Positions 1 to 7,744 of a DNA stretch of 10,006 nucleotides are shown piece by piece. Position 1 is the first letter of the stretch. Each line of letters starts with the position of its first letter. The translations under genes and the position numbers were made by a program. A model generated the notes under the pieces. The model ran no database searches, was not told the origin of the DNA, and worked only from the letters and a program-made list of their open reading frames with translations. This DNA is from Euperipatoides rowelli (taxonomy: Eukaryota; Onychophora; Udeonychophora; Euonychophora; Peripatopsidae): the NCBI GenBank assembly GCA_003024985.2, contig PXIH01S0005910.1; one strand, 5' to 3'.

Positions 1-240
1 AAAAAAAAAAAAAAACAAGAAAAAAAACATAAGTCTATTTTCATTGCCTACACTATGAAACCTACCCACATGCCAAATTTCAAATTTCTGCTACTTTGGG
101 AAGTATGCCAAACAGTTCTGCATCATTTAGCCCCACCCCCACCCCAAAAAAATCCAAAACTCTATTTTCATTGTTGACACATGTAATTTACCCACATTCC
201 AAATTTCAAGTTTGTGCTATTTTAGGAAGTATGATAAATT
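1..240. repeat. Two diverged tandem copies of a ~127-bp repeat
   Basis: Two blocks align at a spacing of about 127 bp. Unit 1 covers roughly 33-107 and unit 2 roughly 160-233. Both contain CTATTTTCATTG (35 and 162), then ACCCACAT-CCAAATTTCAA, then GCTA-TTT-GGAAGTATG (ending 107 and 233). Each is preceded by an A-rich run, and the second also by a C-rich CCCCACCCCC stretch at 131-145. Unit 2 differs by scattered substitutions and few indels, so the duplication is old. The window opens in a 15-base A run, so further units may lie to the left. Family unknown; no open frame spans it. Confidence 0.7.
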
Positions 241-306
241 GTTTATTCAAAATGATCACAAACTAACAAACTTGTCACAAACATACTTTCTTTTTTATAT
301 AGTATA

Positions 307-504
307 CTAGATTAGCATGCAAATATTAATAATTAACTTGTAAATAGTTATATTAATACTAGTATAAAGCCAGTCATGATGGATACAGCAACATCTATGA
401 AATAACATAGAGTGAAAACATCTTTGGGCATCATCAGCTCGCCGCAGATGGCCGATCAGCATGACAGACATCATCACCAAAGTGAACAAAATGGCCACAC
501 TGGC
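307..504 (-). CDS. Possible exon or coding relic encoding a membrane segment
   Basis: Positions about 420-504 are clearly richer in G+C than their surroundings and are open on the minus strand. The frame reads through a hydrophobic stretch (VAILFTLVMMSVMLIG) followed directly by a basic HLRR and then ADDAQRCF, which resembles a transmembrane helix with a positively charged cytoplasmic edge. Reading leftward on the minus strand, an AG at 506-505 preceded by a weak A/T-rich tract could be a splice acceptor, with an in-frame codon starting at 504. No convincing GT donor follows; weak GT sites lie in the 370-400 area. The frame stays open to a TAG at about 307, but the last third is AT-rich and looks non-coding. 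I do not recognise the protein. It could equally be a transposable-element fragment or chance. Confidence 0.25.
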   Translation of the reverse strand, partial: ASVAILFTLVMMSVMLIGHLRRADDAQRCFHSMLFHRCCCIHHDWLYTSINITIYKLIINICMLI

Positions 505-563
505 CTTTTATTATAGTTAGATAAATAAATGAATCAATGTTATCACATATATTAAAGTGTCAC

Positions 564-870
564 TCATTGGACTATGATTCTTATTGTTCTAAAAATGATT
601 ATACAATTTGTTTTCCATATTCCATACAATAGGGATATATAACACCGCTTTTCATTGTCTGTAAGGATACTATCAACTGGGTCTTGTTTCCAATCCAATT
701 TTTACATTAATTTTTAACTTATGAAGAAACTCATCTAATGTTTTAAGCACAATTGAACATTTTTGGAGTAAGTGATCCTGAGTTTCCTCATAATACTTGC
801 AAAATAGAGATTGGAAATAATTTGTTGTCCATAGATTTATATTATATAAACTCTTCTTTGTAGGAAGGAG
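564..870 (-). pseudogene. Decayed LINE ORF2 C-terminal tail with Cys/His knuckle
   Basis: On the minus strand, 834-673 is open for about 53 codons and contains FCKYYEETQDHLLQKC. This matches the C-x(n)-EET-x2-HL-x3-C pattern found near the end of many L1/Tx1-type LINE ORF2 proteins, downstream of the reverse transcriptase. The normal first cysteine pair is reduced. A stop at 673-675 ends this frame. A second frame, 665-564, carries LLYGIWKTNCIIIFR, which fits the usual lLwxIWkxRNxxiF segment that follows the knuckle in such proteins. A frameshift of a few bases therefore separates the two parts. Upstream toward 870 the similarity fades into stops. This is a dead fragment. The assignment rests on motif order, not on any alignment that could be run here, and the family is uncertain. 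Confidence 0.55.
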
Positions 871-1587
871 ACCACTTTATATTTTTATTTTAAAATTTTG
901 ATATAGTTCTACAGCTCTTATTTCCTTTATTATCTTCAGGTTTATCTTTGGATTTCTGCATTTTAAATCAATGATGTTATTTCTGTAATAACCTCTGTAA
1001 TATTTTTATAATAATTTAATTTATTGTCAATATTATCTATTGGGATTATCCTTTAAAAGTTCTTTTTGCACTCTATGAATAAACAATCCTTATGAAAATT
1101 CCTCAATTTCTATAAAGTCAAAAAATATATAGAGTTACTTAAACTTCTTTGGCTAAAATTATATGTCAAAATTTCATTAAATAATGATGACATATTTATC
1201 AAATTATTTTTTCTAATTGATATTTTAATTTAAAAATTTCATTAGCAAAAAAAAAAATAGCATATAAAATGTTATTTTTTTAAAGAATAATATATTCATC
1301 AGTGTTACTTTTTTAAACTATCCCTTTGTTGTTAATTTTATTCTTTTAAAGCTGAGTTGATAACATCAATAATCATTTTTCTTAGATTACTGTTTTTTCT
1401 TGTGTATGTAGTACACATTAGGAAATCCATTCCCAGTTTTTGTCATAGTTTTCCATTATACTGGTGAAAATTTTCATTCTTTCTTTTCATTTGATTCCAA
1501 ATATATGATTGTTCATAATTTAATTGACTACCGGTACCTGTAATTGATGAGAATTTCCCCATTATTTTATGTGCTTTTCATAACTGA
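871..1587. other. AT-rich stretch without recognisable genes
   Basis: A/T-dominated sequence with many stops in all frames. It may include more of the decayed LINE whose tail lies at 564-870, but no motif survives that would support this. An A11 run lies near 1247-1257. No RNA gene, promoter or splice structure stands out. Confidence 0.6.
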
Positions 1588-1880
1588 TAAAGAGAGGTAG
1601 AGATAGATAAATAAATAGGTAGAGATAGAGTTAGATAGATGGATGGACTTTTTGTTTGAGAGATGGATGGATGGATGAATGAATGGATAAATGGATGGAT
1701 GGGTGGTTGGGTGGGTGGGCGAAAATACAGATGGATGGATAGACATATAGATAAATAGTTGATAGAAGGATATATAAAAAGAAAGAGAAATAGAGAAAGA
1801 TTGATAGAGAAAGAAAAATAGATTCACATATATATTGAAATAGAGCTAAATAGATAGAGATAAATGAAGATAAATATATA
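1588..1880. repeat. Degenerate tetranucleotide microsatellite (GATA/GGAT/GGGT, then GAAA-like)
   Basis: A purine-rich compound simple repeat. It begins with GATA/AATA units (about 1595-1640), passes through GGAT and GAAT units (1636-1705) to a short GGGT block (about 1700-1719), returns to GGAT/GATA (1731-1760), and fades into AGAA/GATA (1770-1880). The minus-strand open frames here, rich in Ser, Ile, Tyr, His and Pro, are simply the translated repeat and not genes. Many interruptions show that it is old. Confidence 0.9.
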
Positions 1881-2259
1881 AATATCAACATAAACCTCCC
1901 AATCTTTAATAGATATAATAATTCAATATGATTTTAAATCAATTCTAAATTATCAATCAATCAACTTAGATTAAAACAGCTGCTCCTCACTTAAGTTCAC
2001 ATTCTTATAATGTGTTCAATCTTCTTTGAAAATCTATTTCCAAGATGAAGTACTCTTTACAAAACTTGCCCAAAATAGGAAACAGCTGGAACTTTTTTTA
2101 ATATCTTGATTAATCCATCTTTGTTCTTTGAAGAAAATTTACTATCATTTCTCACATATAATTTATCACTATTAATTATATTTCTATAGATAATAACAAT
2201 AATTTAATGTTAAAAACAATAAATAAAAATAATATTAATATTTAAATCCACATTAATAA
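1881..2259. other. AT-rich stretch without recognisable genes
   Basis: A/T-rich sequence ending in an AAT-type simple repeat (about 2200-2270). No open frame, RNA gene or transposon terminus was recognised. Confidence 0.6.
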
Positions 2260-2954
2260 TAATAATAAAAACAACAACAATAAGAAGAACAATATAAATA
2301 TTATTACTATAATTAAGAAACTATCTAAAGCCTCAATTAAGGGAGGCCAATTGAAGGTTTTCATACTTGCATACATATTAATAAAATGTTGAATAGTTAA
2401 AACACCTATAAGCATTTATTAGTGTATTTTTAAAATACCAGAGGGCCACATCCTCCAACCTCTGATATGTACCTTCTATTGGTGATGGGTGATTCTCGAT
2501 TCTAAAATTAATGTATTAATATTATTTTATTAGCCTATGTGATTCAATTAAAATTATTTTTTTTTGTCAATGGAATGCATCGGATGAATCAAGTATTTTG
2601 ATTTTGATGCACTGTCTCCTCAAATTCAGCAAAATTTGTTATTATTAAAGTATCTGTGTATAAGAATAACATTTTACACAATGAAATTCAAACAATAAAA
2701 AACGAGCCATCAGAACCAATAATTTTATCCAATTCATTATTGAATACATTGACATTCTCAGTTTTTAACCAATCAGGAAGTCTATTCCACAATGTAATAT
2801 GCCACTACGGTTTTTAACAGAAAAACTATTTTTTAAAAGAGGTTTTCATCCAACAATCATTAAAAAAAAATAAACAATACAATATCAATCAAATATCAAG
2901 TTAATTTATCCAGAAATTTTTTTTGAGGGGGTTGATTAGCTTTTTTTTTTTTTT
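2260..2954 (+). repeat. First copy of an exact 695-bp direct duplication
   Basis: Read by eye, this segment matches 6666-7360 base for base at a constant offset of 4406, including the 14-T run at its right end (2941-2954). The match starts inside an AAT repeat; one base further left (2259 versus 6665) differs. It covers about 220 bp of flank plus the left 475 bp of the hAT element at 2480-3103. Because flank and element are shared together, the second copy cannot be an independent transposon insertion. Confidence 0.9.
2472..2479. repeat. Left 8-bp target-site duplication of the hAT element
   Basis: CCTTCTAT lies immediately left of the terminal inverted repeat and recurs at 3104-3111 immediately right of the other terminus. 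An 8-bp duplication is the size characteristic of hAT transposons. Confidence 0.85.
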
Positions 2955-3103
2955 GGCTGCATGCTAAAATAAAATAAAATAAAAATGGAACCGATTCAAA
3001 TAAATCAAGTAATTTGTTAAAATTCTTTGGATAATTGAATTGCATCTTATGTAATTGCATCGATTCACTGAATCGATTCAGCATGCCAAATCACCCATCA
3101 CTA
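2480..3103. mobile_element. Non-autonomous hAT-type DNA transposon (MITE-like), 624 bp, complete
   Basis: The element is bounded by 15-bp terminal inverted repeats, TGGTGATGGGTGATT at 2480-2494 and its near-complement at 3089-3103, matching at 14 of 15 positions. It is flanked by an 8-bp direct repeat, CCTTCTAT. A terminus of the form TAGTGATGGG together with an 8-bp duplication is typical of hAT elements. Inside both ends lie clustered GATTC/CGATTC motifs, including the 12-bp palindrome TGAATCGATTCA at 3069-3080 and an overlapping CGATTCACTGAATCG at 3061-3075. Subterminal repeats like these are where hAT transposases usually bind. There is no transposase frame; the 62-codon minus-strand frame at 2896-3084 is Lys-rich chance sequence. 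The element would need a transposase supplied elsewhere. It contains T14 (2941-2954) and a short AAAAT array (about 2965-2983). Confidence 0.85.
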
Positions 3104-3111
3104 CCTTCTAT
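3104..3111. repeat. Right 8-bp target-site duplication of the hAT element
   Basis: CCTTCTAT repeats the left duplication at 2472-2479 exactly. Removing the element plus one copy restores a continuous older sequence from 2479 to 3112. Confidence 0.85.
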
Positions 3112-3117
3112 ATTAAG

Positions 3118-3300
3118 TGATATATCGGTTTTGACCAATTAGGTCTCATCATCAGCACTACTAGGTGATAATTTCTCAGAATATCAATTTGTGTGCGATG
3201 GAAATCATAGTTGATGATACAATGCTGCAACTCTGTGATGCCAATTGATTGATGCAAATGTACGTTTTTGTGATTTAGCCATGGCAAAGTAAAAAGATTA
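3118..3300 (-). mobile_element. Possible Penelope-like element 3'-end relic with decayed hammerhead-like core
   Basis: On the minus strand, 3155-3128 reads CTGATGATGA, then GACC-TAATT-GGTC (a 4-bp stem with 5-nt loop, 3145-3133), then AAAAC. This resembles the hammerhead-ribozyme order CUGAUGA, stem II, GAAA that Penelope-like retroelements carry in their repeats. The match is imperfect. In the register next to the stem, the first C of the core is A, and the G of GAAA is A, so cleavage is not expected. The sequence upstream on the minus strand (3300-3160) has only a 25-codon frame starting with MAKSQK, which I cannot assign. The hAT element inserted just downstream of this core, so this would be the older host repeat. 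The identification is tentative. Confidence 0.3.
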
Positions 3301-3850
3301 CAAGTAAGTAACCGAGTATGAACAATTAAACTAGCTATAAATTAACTTTAAATCTAATAAATTAATTGAATGTTATTGCTGCAGACAGATGAATTTTAAT
3401 TAATTTATAAATATTTTGATAAAATATTGGTGGATGTTTTATCGATAATTTTTATATCTGTTAGTATAAATATGTTGGGTACAACTACATATGTTTAATA
3501 TTTTCATTATATTAATGAATTTTACTTTAAATGAAATCTGTAGGATTTATTTAAAGAGGAATCTGCAGATTTTGATTTGTATTAAATGTGTAAAAATGTG
3601 ATGTTAGCTTAGGGAGTTGTGTAGCAAACTATAGATCTTATTTAAAGATGAGTTCTGACATTTGTCTCAAGTGTGGATTAAAACTAGTTAATCTGTGTGA
3701 AATATTACAATAGTTATATTTCAAATAATTGTTTTTGGTGATGTTTAAGCTACAGTATGAATTTAAATTTAATGTTTGCGTATTTAATCCTTTTTAGCTA
3801 TAGTTTTAACGTTAATGCTTTATTAAATCTCTGTGCATTTTATTTATGGT
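3301..3850. other. AT-rich stretch without recognisable genes
   Basis: No coding frame, RNA gene or transposon end was recognised. A donor-like GTAAGT occurs at about 3304 but has no open exon with a clear acceptor before it. Confidence 0.55.
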
Positions 3851-4089
3851 CTTATCTTTTGGGCAATTTGGATAGGCCGCTCAAAGCTGATTATGATTCA
3901 AAGTCAGTGAACGAGGGGTTCTTCTAACCCTAACAGTGGTCTTTAGTTTCTTTTCTGGGTCAACCTTACCCCTTCTGTTTATTTGTTTTATTCTAGCTCT
4001 ATTTTTCCCCTTGTTTTAATTACAATTTTCATTATTTATGCTGAGGGATTGCATTTAAGTCCATTTTCTTTATTGCATTAATATATGAT
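3851..4089. other. Mixed-composition patch of unknown nature
   Basis: A GC-richer block at about 3870-3950, containing AGGCCGCTC, GAACGAGGGG and CTAACCCTAACAG, interrupts the AT-rich background, followed by pyrimidine-rich sequence to 4020. It has stops in all frames. It may be an old repeat fragment, but no terminus or motif identifies it. Confidence 0.35.
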
Positions 4090-4372
4090 TGTGTGCAAAT
4101 GAAATGTGTATGCCACCAGCCATGACCAGTCTCTCCATGCTCTGCTAATTCCTGGAATTAACATCATGATTGGCCAAGGTTGTGGGTGGATCAATGGTGG
4201 ACCACATTTAAGAAATGTAATGTACTTGGCTATGACCAGCTCTTGCCTGTGGTTAAGAATCAAGGTTATAGTTCTGTGCATTGCACATCACTGCAGACCA
4301 TCATTTATCATATTAGTTAAGTCATCAATAAATTTAAGAAAAAAGGAGATATACTTAGAAATTTGGAATTAA
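4090..4372. other. GC-richer block with overlapping open frames on both strands; identity unknown
   Basis: The plus strand is open for 88 codons (4106-4372) and the minus strand for 67 (4281-4078). Neither product is recognisable. The core, about 4110-4300, is richer in G+C than its flanks and contains ATGACCAG twice (4122-4129 and 4232-4239), about 110 bp apart, and a 13-bp palindrome TGTGCATTGCACA at 4275-4287. No good acceptor or donor borders either frame. Open frames on both strands through the same GC-richer patch are more often a consequence of composition or a transposable-element fragment than of a gene. Confidence 0.3.
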
Positions 4373-5466
4373 AAAAGCAAGGCCCCTCTTAAAAGCTCCC
4401 CTCTATTTTATATATTCCCTTCCTAAATCCTTTAGGTCTATATTATAATGATTTTTTTTTTATTATTGAATAAAAAAATGACATCTATTTGATTTCTATC
4501 AACAAATTTAGGCTACATTGATTTTATCCTTTTCATGCCTTGTATATTTAGAGGGCAAAATTTTGAGACAATTGAAATATTTTTAGATAGCTATTTCAAT
4601 ATATTTTAATTATATTATTTTTACCTATTAAATATATTTTAAATGATGTAAATACATGATCTAATAGAAGTATAAGCATAATGATTAATTTTTAACTATA
4701 TAATCTGTTATGTAAATCATTATACACTAATTAAATATTATAAACTTTAAAATGTCTTATTATTGTAAACAAAACTAAAATAAACTTAAAATAAATTAAA
4801 AGAAATTGTATAAACATTACTTTCCATAAAATTCAATTTTAAATCTGATTTTATTATTTAAATCTATTTCCCTTTATGACATTTTTTAGGTAAATATTTT
4901 ATTTTATTTTTCATTTATTTTAGATTCTGTCACAAAAAATGTTTTAATTTTATTATCTGTAGCTTTTTTGTTTATGCCTTGCATTTCTGATGATTGTTTT
5001 TCTAGATTTCCATTATAATTAGCACACCCAATCAGACATTGCTGTTTTATTTCATTTGTAATTTATGTCAGAAGTTGTGATGTAATTTTGAAGAAGTATA
5101 ATGATTATGCTTCCTTTCTTCTATGTCATTTCAGTAAATGTGATTTGCCTCTCAATTTTTTTTGCATATGATGTTTTTGTTTTATACAAATGATTATACA
5201 ATAAAAAGTACTTGTTGTATAAATAATTATGTTGATATTGTTTCTCTCTAGTAAAATAACTAGTGTCTAGCTATCAAACTTCACAAATGATTATACAAAC
5301 CACAATTCTGGCACCATCCCTGTCACAATTTACATCATGGGTTAAATATTGACATCAGCAGCATTCCCTCACCTATCATTTTATATGACTCCATCATTTT
5401 ATTTGTGTTGTTTTTTTTAAGATATAATGAATGCTTTGAGGAGTTGATTTTGTATACAAGTAAAGT
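4373..5466. other. Long AT-rich stretch without recognisable genes
   Basis: Very A/T-rich, with numerous homopolymers and stops in every frame. The sequence ACAAATGATTATACAA occurs twice (5186-5201 and 5283-5298). An acceptor-like CTTCTATGTCATTTCAG ends at 5134, but the following frame closes within about 18 codons. Nothing here supports a gene. Confidence 0.55.
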
Positions 5467-5483
5467 ATTAATTCACAATTTTT
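5467..5483. repeat. Left 17-bp target-site duplication of a retroposed insertion
   Basis: ATTAATTCACAATTTTT recurs exactly at 5973-5989. The last five T residues merge with the insertion's poly(T), so 12 bases are unambiguous. Confidence 0.75.
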
Positions 5484-5972
5484 TTTTTTAAATTAAACAA
5501 TCCTTTATTGACCTAAGAATACTACAATATCCTGGAAATTGAAAAACACAAATACAAAAGCATATATTCCATCCATTTTAATCCTAGTAGGTACTAATAA
5601 CTGCTATACACAGTTTGTTGAAATGGATGGGTCAGATTAATTTACTATAGATTCCTGCCATAGAGTGAACCACTTGGTCTCCATCCCATTAACACTCAAA
5701 AACGTTTGCAGGCATAAATGCTAAGTCATTCAAATAGCACTTTTTCAATATTATATTTGCATACGTCAGTCCATTTATGTTTCCATTTTGAAAAATTGTG
5801 AAGCCCCTTAGTTTCCACATTTCAAAAAGCATAAATATAAGAAACCCTAAGTTTAGACTTATTCATCCTATTATGGCATAGAAACCCAACAAATGCCCCC
5901 TATCTATTCATATCCAATTGCAATTCCTTGTCCATCCAAAACCTAAGATTCACAAAATTTGCACATTGGAAA
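5484..5972 (-). mobile_element. Minus-strand retroposed insertion (retrocopy or 5'-truncated non-LTR element)
   Basis: The 489-bp insert lies between exact 17-bp direct repeats. Read on the minus strand it ends in a poly(A) tail (T11 on the plus strand, 5479-5489) with AATAAA (TTTATT at 5504-5509) about 14 bases before the tail, as expected for a polyadenylated RNA copied into DNA. The duplicated target begins with AAAAA after a T on the minus strand, which resembles the T/AAAA-type cut of L1-like endonucleases. The body shows short open pieces in shifting frames (for example CANFVNLRFWMDKELQLDMN near its 5' end and GLHNFSKWKHKWTDVCKYN further on), but no product is recognisable. It could be a processed pseudogene, mostly 3' UTR, or the truncated tail of a LINE. 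It is decayed yet still has a perfect target duplication, so its age is moderate. Confidence 0.7.
5504..5509 (-). promoter_or_regulatory. AATAAA polyadenylation signal of the retroposed insertion
   Basis: TTTATT on the plus strand gives AATAAA on the minus strand, about 14 nt before the A tail at 5489. It is part of the copied RNA and is not expected to act for a local gene. Confidence 0.6.
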
Positions 5973-5989
5973 ATTAATTCACAATTTTT
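5973..5989. repeat. Right 17-bp target-site duplication of the retroposed insertion
   Basis: ATTAATTCACAATTTTT is identical to 5467-5483 and marks the 5' end of the minus-strand insertion. Confidence 0.75.
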
Positions 5990-6665
5990 ACTTATTTCTA
6001 GTAGGTCTGATTGATTAAAATCACCCATATACTTTCATGATTGTTTCTATTTCTAGTAAAACAGTGAGAAAATTAGCCACAATACACCCACTGTTGTTAA
6101 AGCTAAATTAAAATTAATTCCTATAAGAAATAATCATGTTGGTGGGACAATAAATTATTGATCTTATAAGTCTGAATGGCTTCCAGACCATATGTCTGTC
6201 AGACTTTTATTATTTATTTTGTAAGATTTGTTTGGAAGAAATCAGCTCTGTATGGTGAATTTAGCTCAAGGTAGTAAAAGCTATATTAGGTTGGTTAAAT
6301 TTATAATAACAATTGATTTATAAAATATAGGGTTTGGGCAGTTGTTTCATATTATACATATTGTAAATATTTAACAGTTTAGTTTAATCAATTTCAGAAA
6401 AAAAATGGTTATATTATGCCTCATTAAAAAAAAAAAAAAAGATTGTCCTAAAATAATAGTATTCATTTAAGTTTATTACTATTTTTAATCAAAAAATATA
6501 TTTTCAATAATTTTTTTTTTAAAATCTAGTTAATATTGTCTATACTTTAAAAAAAAATGAAAAACTGTCATAGCTTACAATCAAAATTATTGTTATGTAG
6601 GTTCAAAATTAAAATAACTAGTAATGATATAAAATGCATAGCAAATATGTCGGAGTGTCATTGTT
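5990..6665. other. AT-rich stretch without recognisable genes
   Basis: No supported gene. It contains A15 at 6426-6440 and several shorter A/T runs, plus one occurrence (6563-6575) of a 13-base motif that also appears at 7377 and 7754. The minus-strand 67-codon frame at 6618-6821 crosses into the duplicated AT-rich segment and is not coding. Confidence 0.55.
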
Positions 6666-7360
6666 TAATAATAAAAACAACAACAATAAGAAGAACAATA
6701 TAAATATTATTACTATAATTAAGAAACTATCTAAAGCCTCAATTAAGGGAGGCCAATTGAAGGTTTTCATACTTGCATACATATTAATAAAATGTTGAAT
6801 AGTTAAAACACCTATAAGCATTTATTAGTGTATTTTTAAAATACCAGAGGGCCACATCCTCCAACCTCTGATATGTACCTTCTATTGGTGATGGGTGATT
6901 CTCGATTCTAAAATTAATGTATTAATATTATTTTATTAGCCTATGTGATTCAATTAAAATTATTTTTTTTTGTCAATGGAATGCATCGGATGAATCAAGT
7001 ATTTTGATTTTGATGCACTGTCTCCTCAAATTCAGCAAAATTTGTTATTATTAAAGTATCTGTGTATAAGAATAACATTTTACACAATGAAATTCAAACA
7101 ATAAAAAACGAGCCATCAGAACCAATAATTTTATCCAATTCATTATTGAATACATTGACATTCTCAGTTTTTAACCAATCAGGAAGTCTATTCCACAATG
7201 TAATATGCCACTACGGTTTTTAACAGAAAAACTATTTTTTAAAAGAGGTTTTCATCCAACAATCATTAAAAAAAAATAAACAATACAATATCAATCAAAT
7301 ATCAAGTTAATTTATCCAGAAATTTTTTTTGAGGGGGTTGATTAGCTTTTTTTTTTTTTT
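6666..7360 (+). repeat. Second copy of the exact 695-bp duplication, ending at the assembly gap
   Basis: It matches 2260-2954 at a constant offset of 4406 with no difference that I could find by eye. It contains the same hAT left target duplication (6878-6885) and left inverted repeat (6886-6900), but only the left 475 bp of the element (6886-7360). It stops at the last base of the T14 run, directly before the N at 7361. The right 149 bp of the element and its right target duplication are missing. Confidence 0.9.
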
Positions 7361-7375
7361 NAAAAAAAAAAAAAA
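7347..7375. other. Assembly joint: T14, one N, A14
   Basis: Fourteen T residues (7347-7360), a single undetermined base (7361) and fourteen A residues (7362-7375) form a symmetric homopolymer junction. This is the only ambiguous base in the window. A one-base N is what assembly software often writes where two contigs are joined with no known gap length. The sequence on either side should not be assumed contiguous. Confidence 0.85.
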
Positions 7376-7744
7376 TAACTGTCACAGCTAGCACATCAAA
7401 CTTTAGTCATCTTTTAATACCCTCAACTTTTTACCAAGTCCATCATTATTTTTTTCTTCATTTTTACTGTTGTCAGTGTTTGTCAACATATTTCTGGCTC
7501 ATAGGTCGATTCATAATATGTGTCCCCAATTTTTTACATAATATAGTTGGTAGTGATACCAATACCAGATGTAAACCTAATACCAATATTATACTATTAT
7601 TATTTTTATTATTTTTTAAAAAATAATTTTCCCCTCAAAATGGAGAAGAATATTTTTTTTTTCTATTATTAATTATAAATTCATTAAATACTACATGAGA
7701 AACATCTTCCTTTGATGTTAAGAAGGGCAGCATATTTTGAAAAA
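7376..7744. other. AT-rich stretch after the gap, no gene seen
   Basis: It begins with AACTGTCACAGCTA (7377-7390), then AT-rich sequence with ATT-type simple repeats around 7585-7615. No gene or transposon terminus was recognised. Confidence 0.5.

Noticed and set aside
1567-1891. Two 86-codon minus-strand open frames rich in Ser, Ile, Tyr, His and Pro
   Set aside because: They are translations of the tetranucleotide microsatellite and exist only because the repeat lacks stops in those frames.
2439-2464. CAGAGG...CCTCTG inverted repeat as a possible terminator hairpin
   Set aside because: It has a six-base stem with a 14-base loop in a eukaryotic context and no adjacent gene, so a functional reading is not supported.
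2896-3084. 62-codon minus-strand open frame
   Set aside because: It lies wholly inside the non-autonomous hAT element, includes the A14 run as Lys codons, and has no recognisable content.
3241-3312. Donor-like CAA|GTAAGT near 3304
   Set aside because: No frame stays open from a credible acceptor to this site without stops.
5118-5210. Acceptor-like CTTCTATGTCATTTCAG followed by a short frame and AATAAA, suggesting a terminal exon
   Set aside because: The frame closes after about 18 codons of low-complexity hydrophobic residues, and there is no upstream exon to join to. AATAAA is common by chance in this AT-rich DNA.
5186-5298. Repeated ACAAATGATTATACAA (and a similar 14-mer at 593-606)
   Set aside because: The repeat is short and AT-rich with no consistent context, compatible with chance or very old repeats.
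6618-6821. 67-codon minus-strand open frame with a hydrophobic tail
   Set aside because: The Leu/Phe/Ile run comes from AAT/AAC simple repeats, and the frame crosses the boundary of the duplicated segment.
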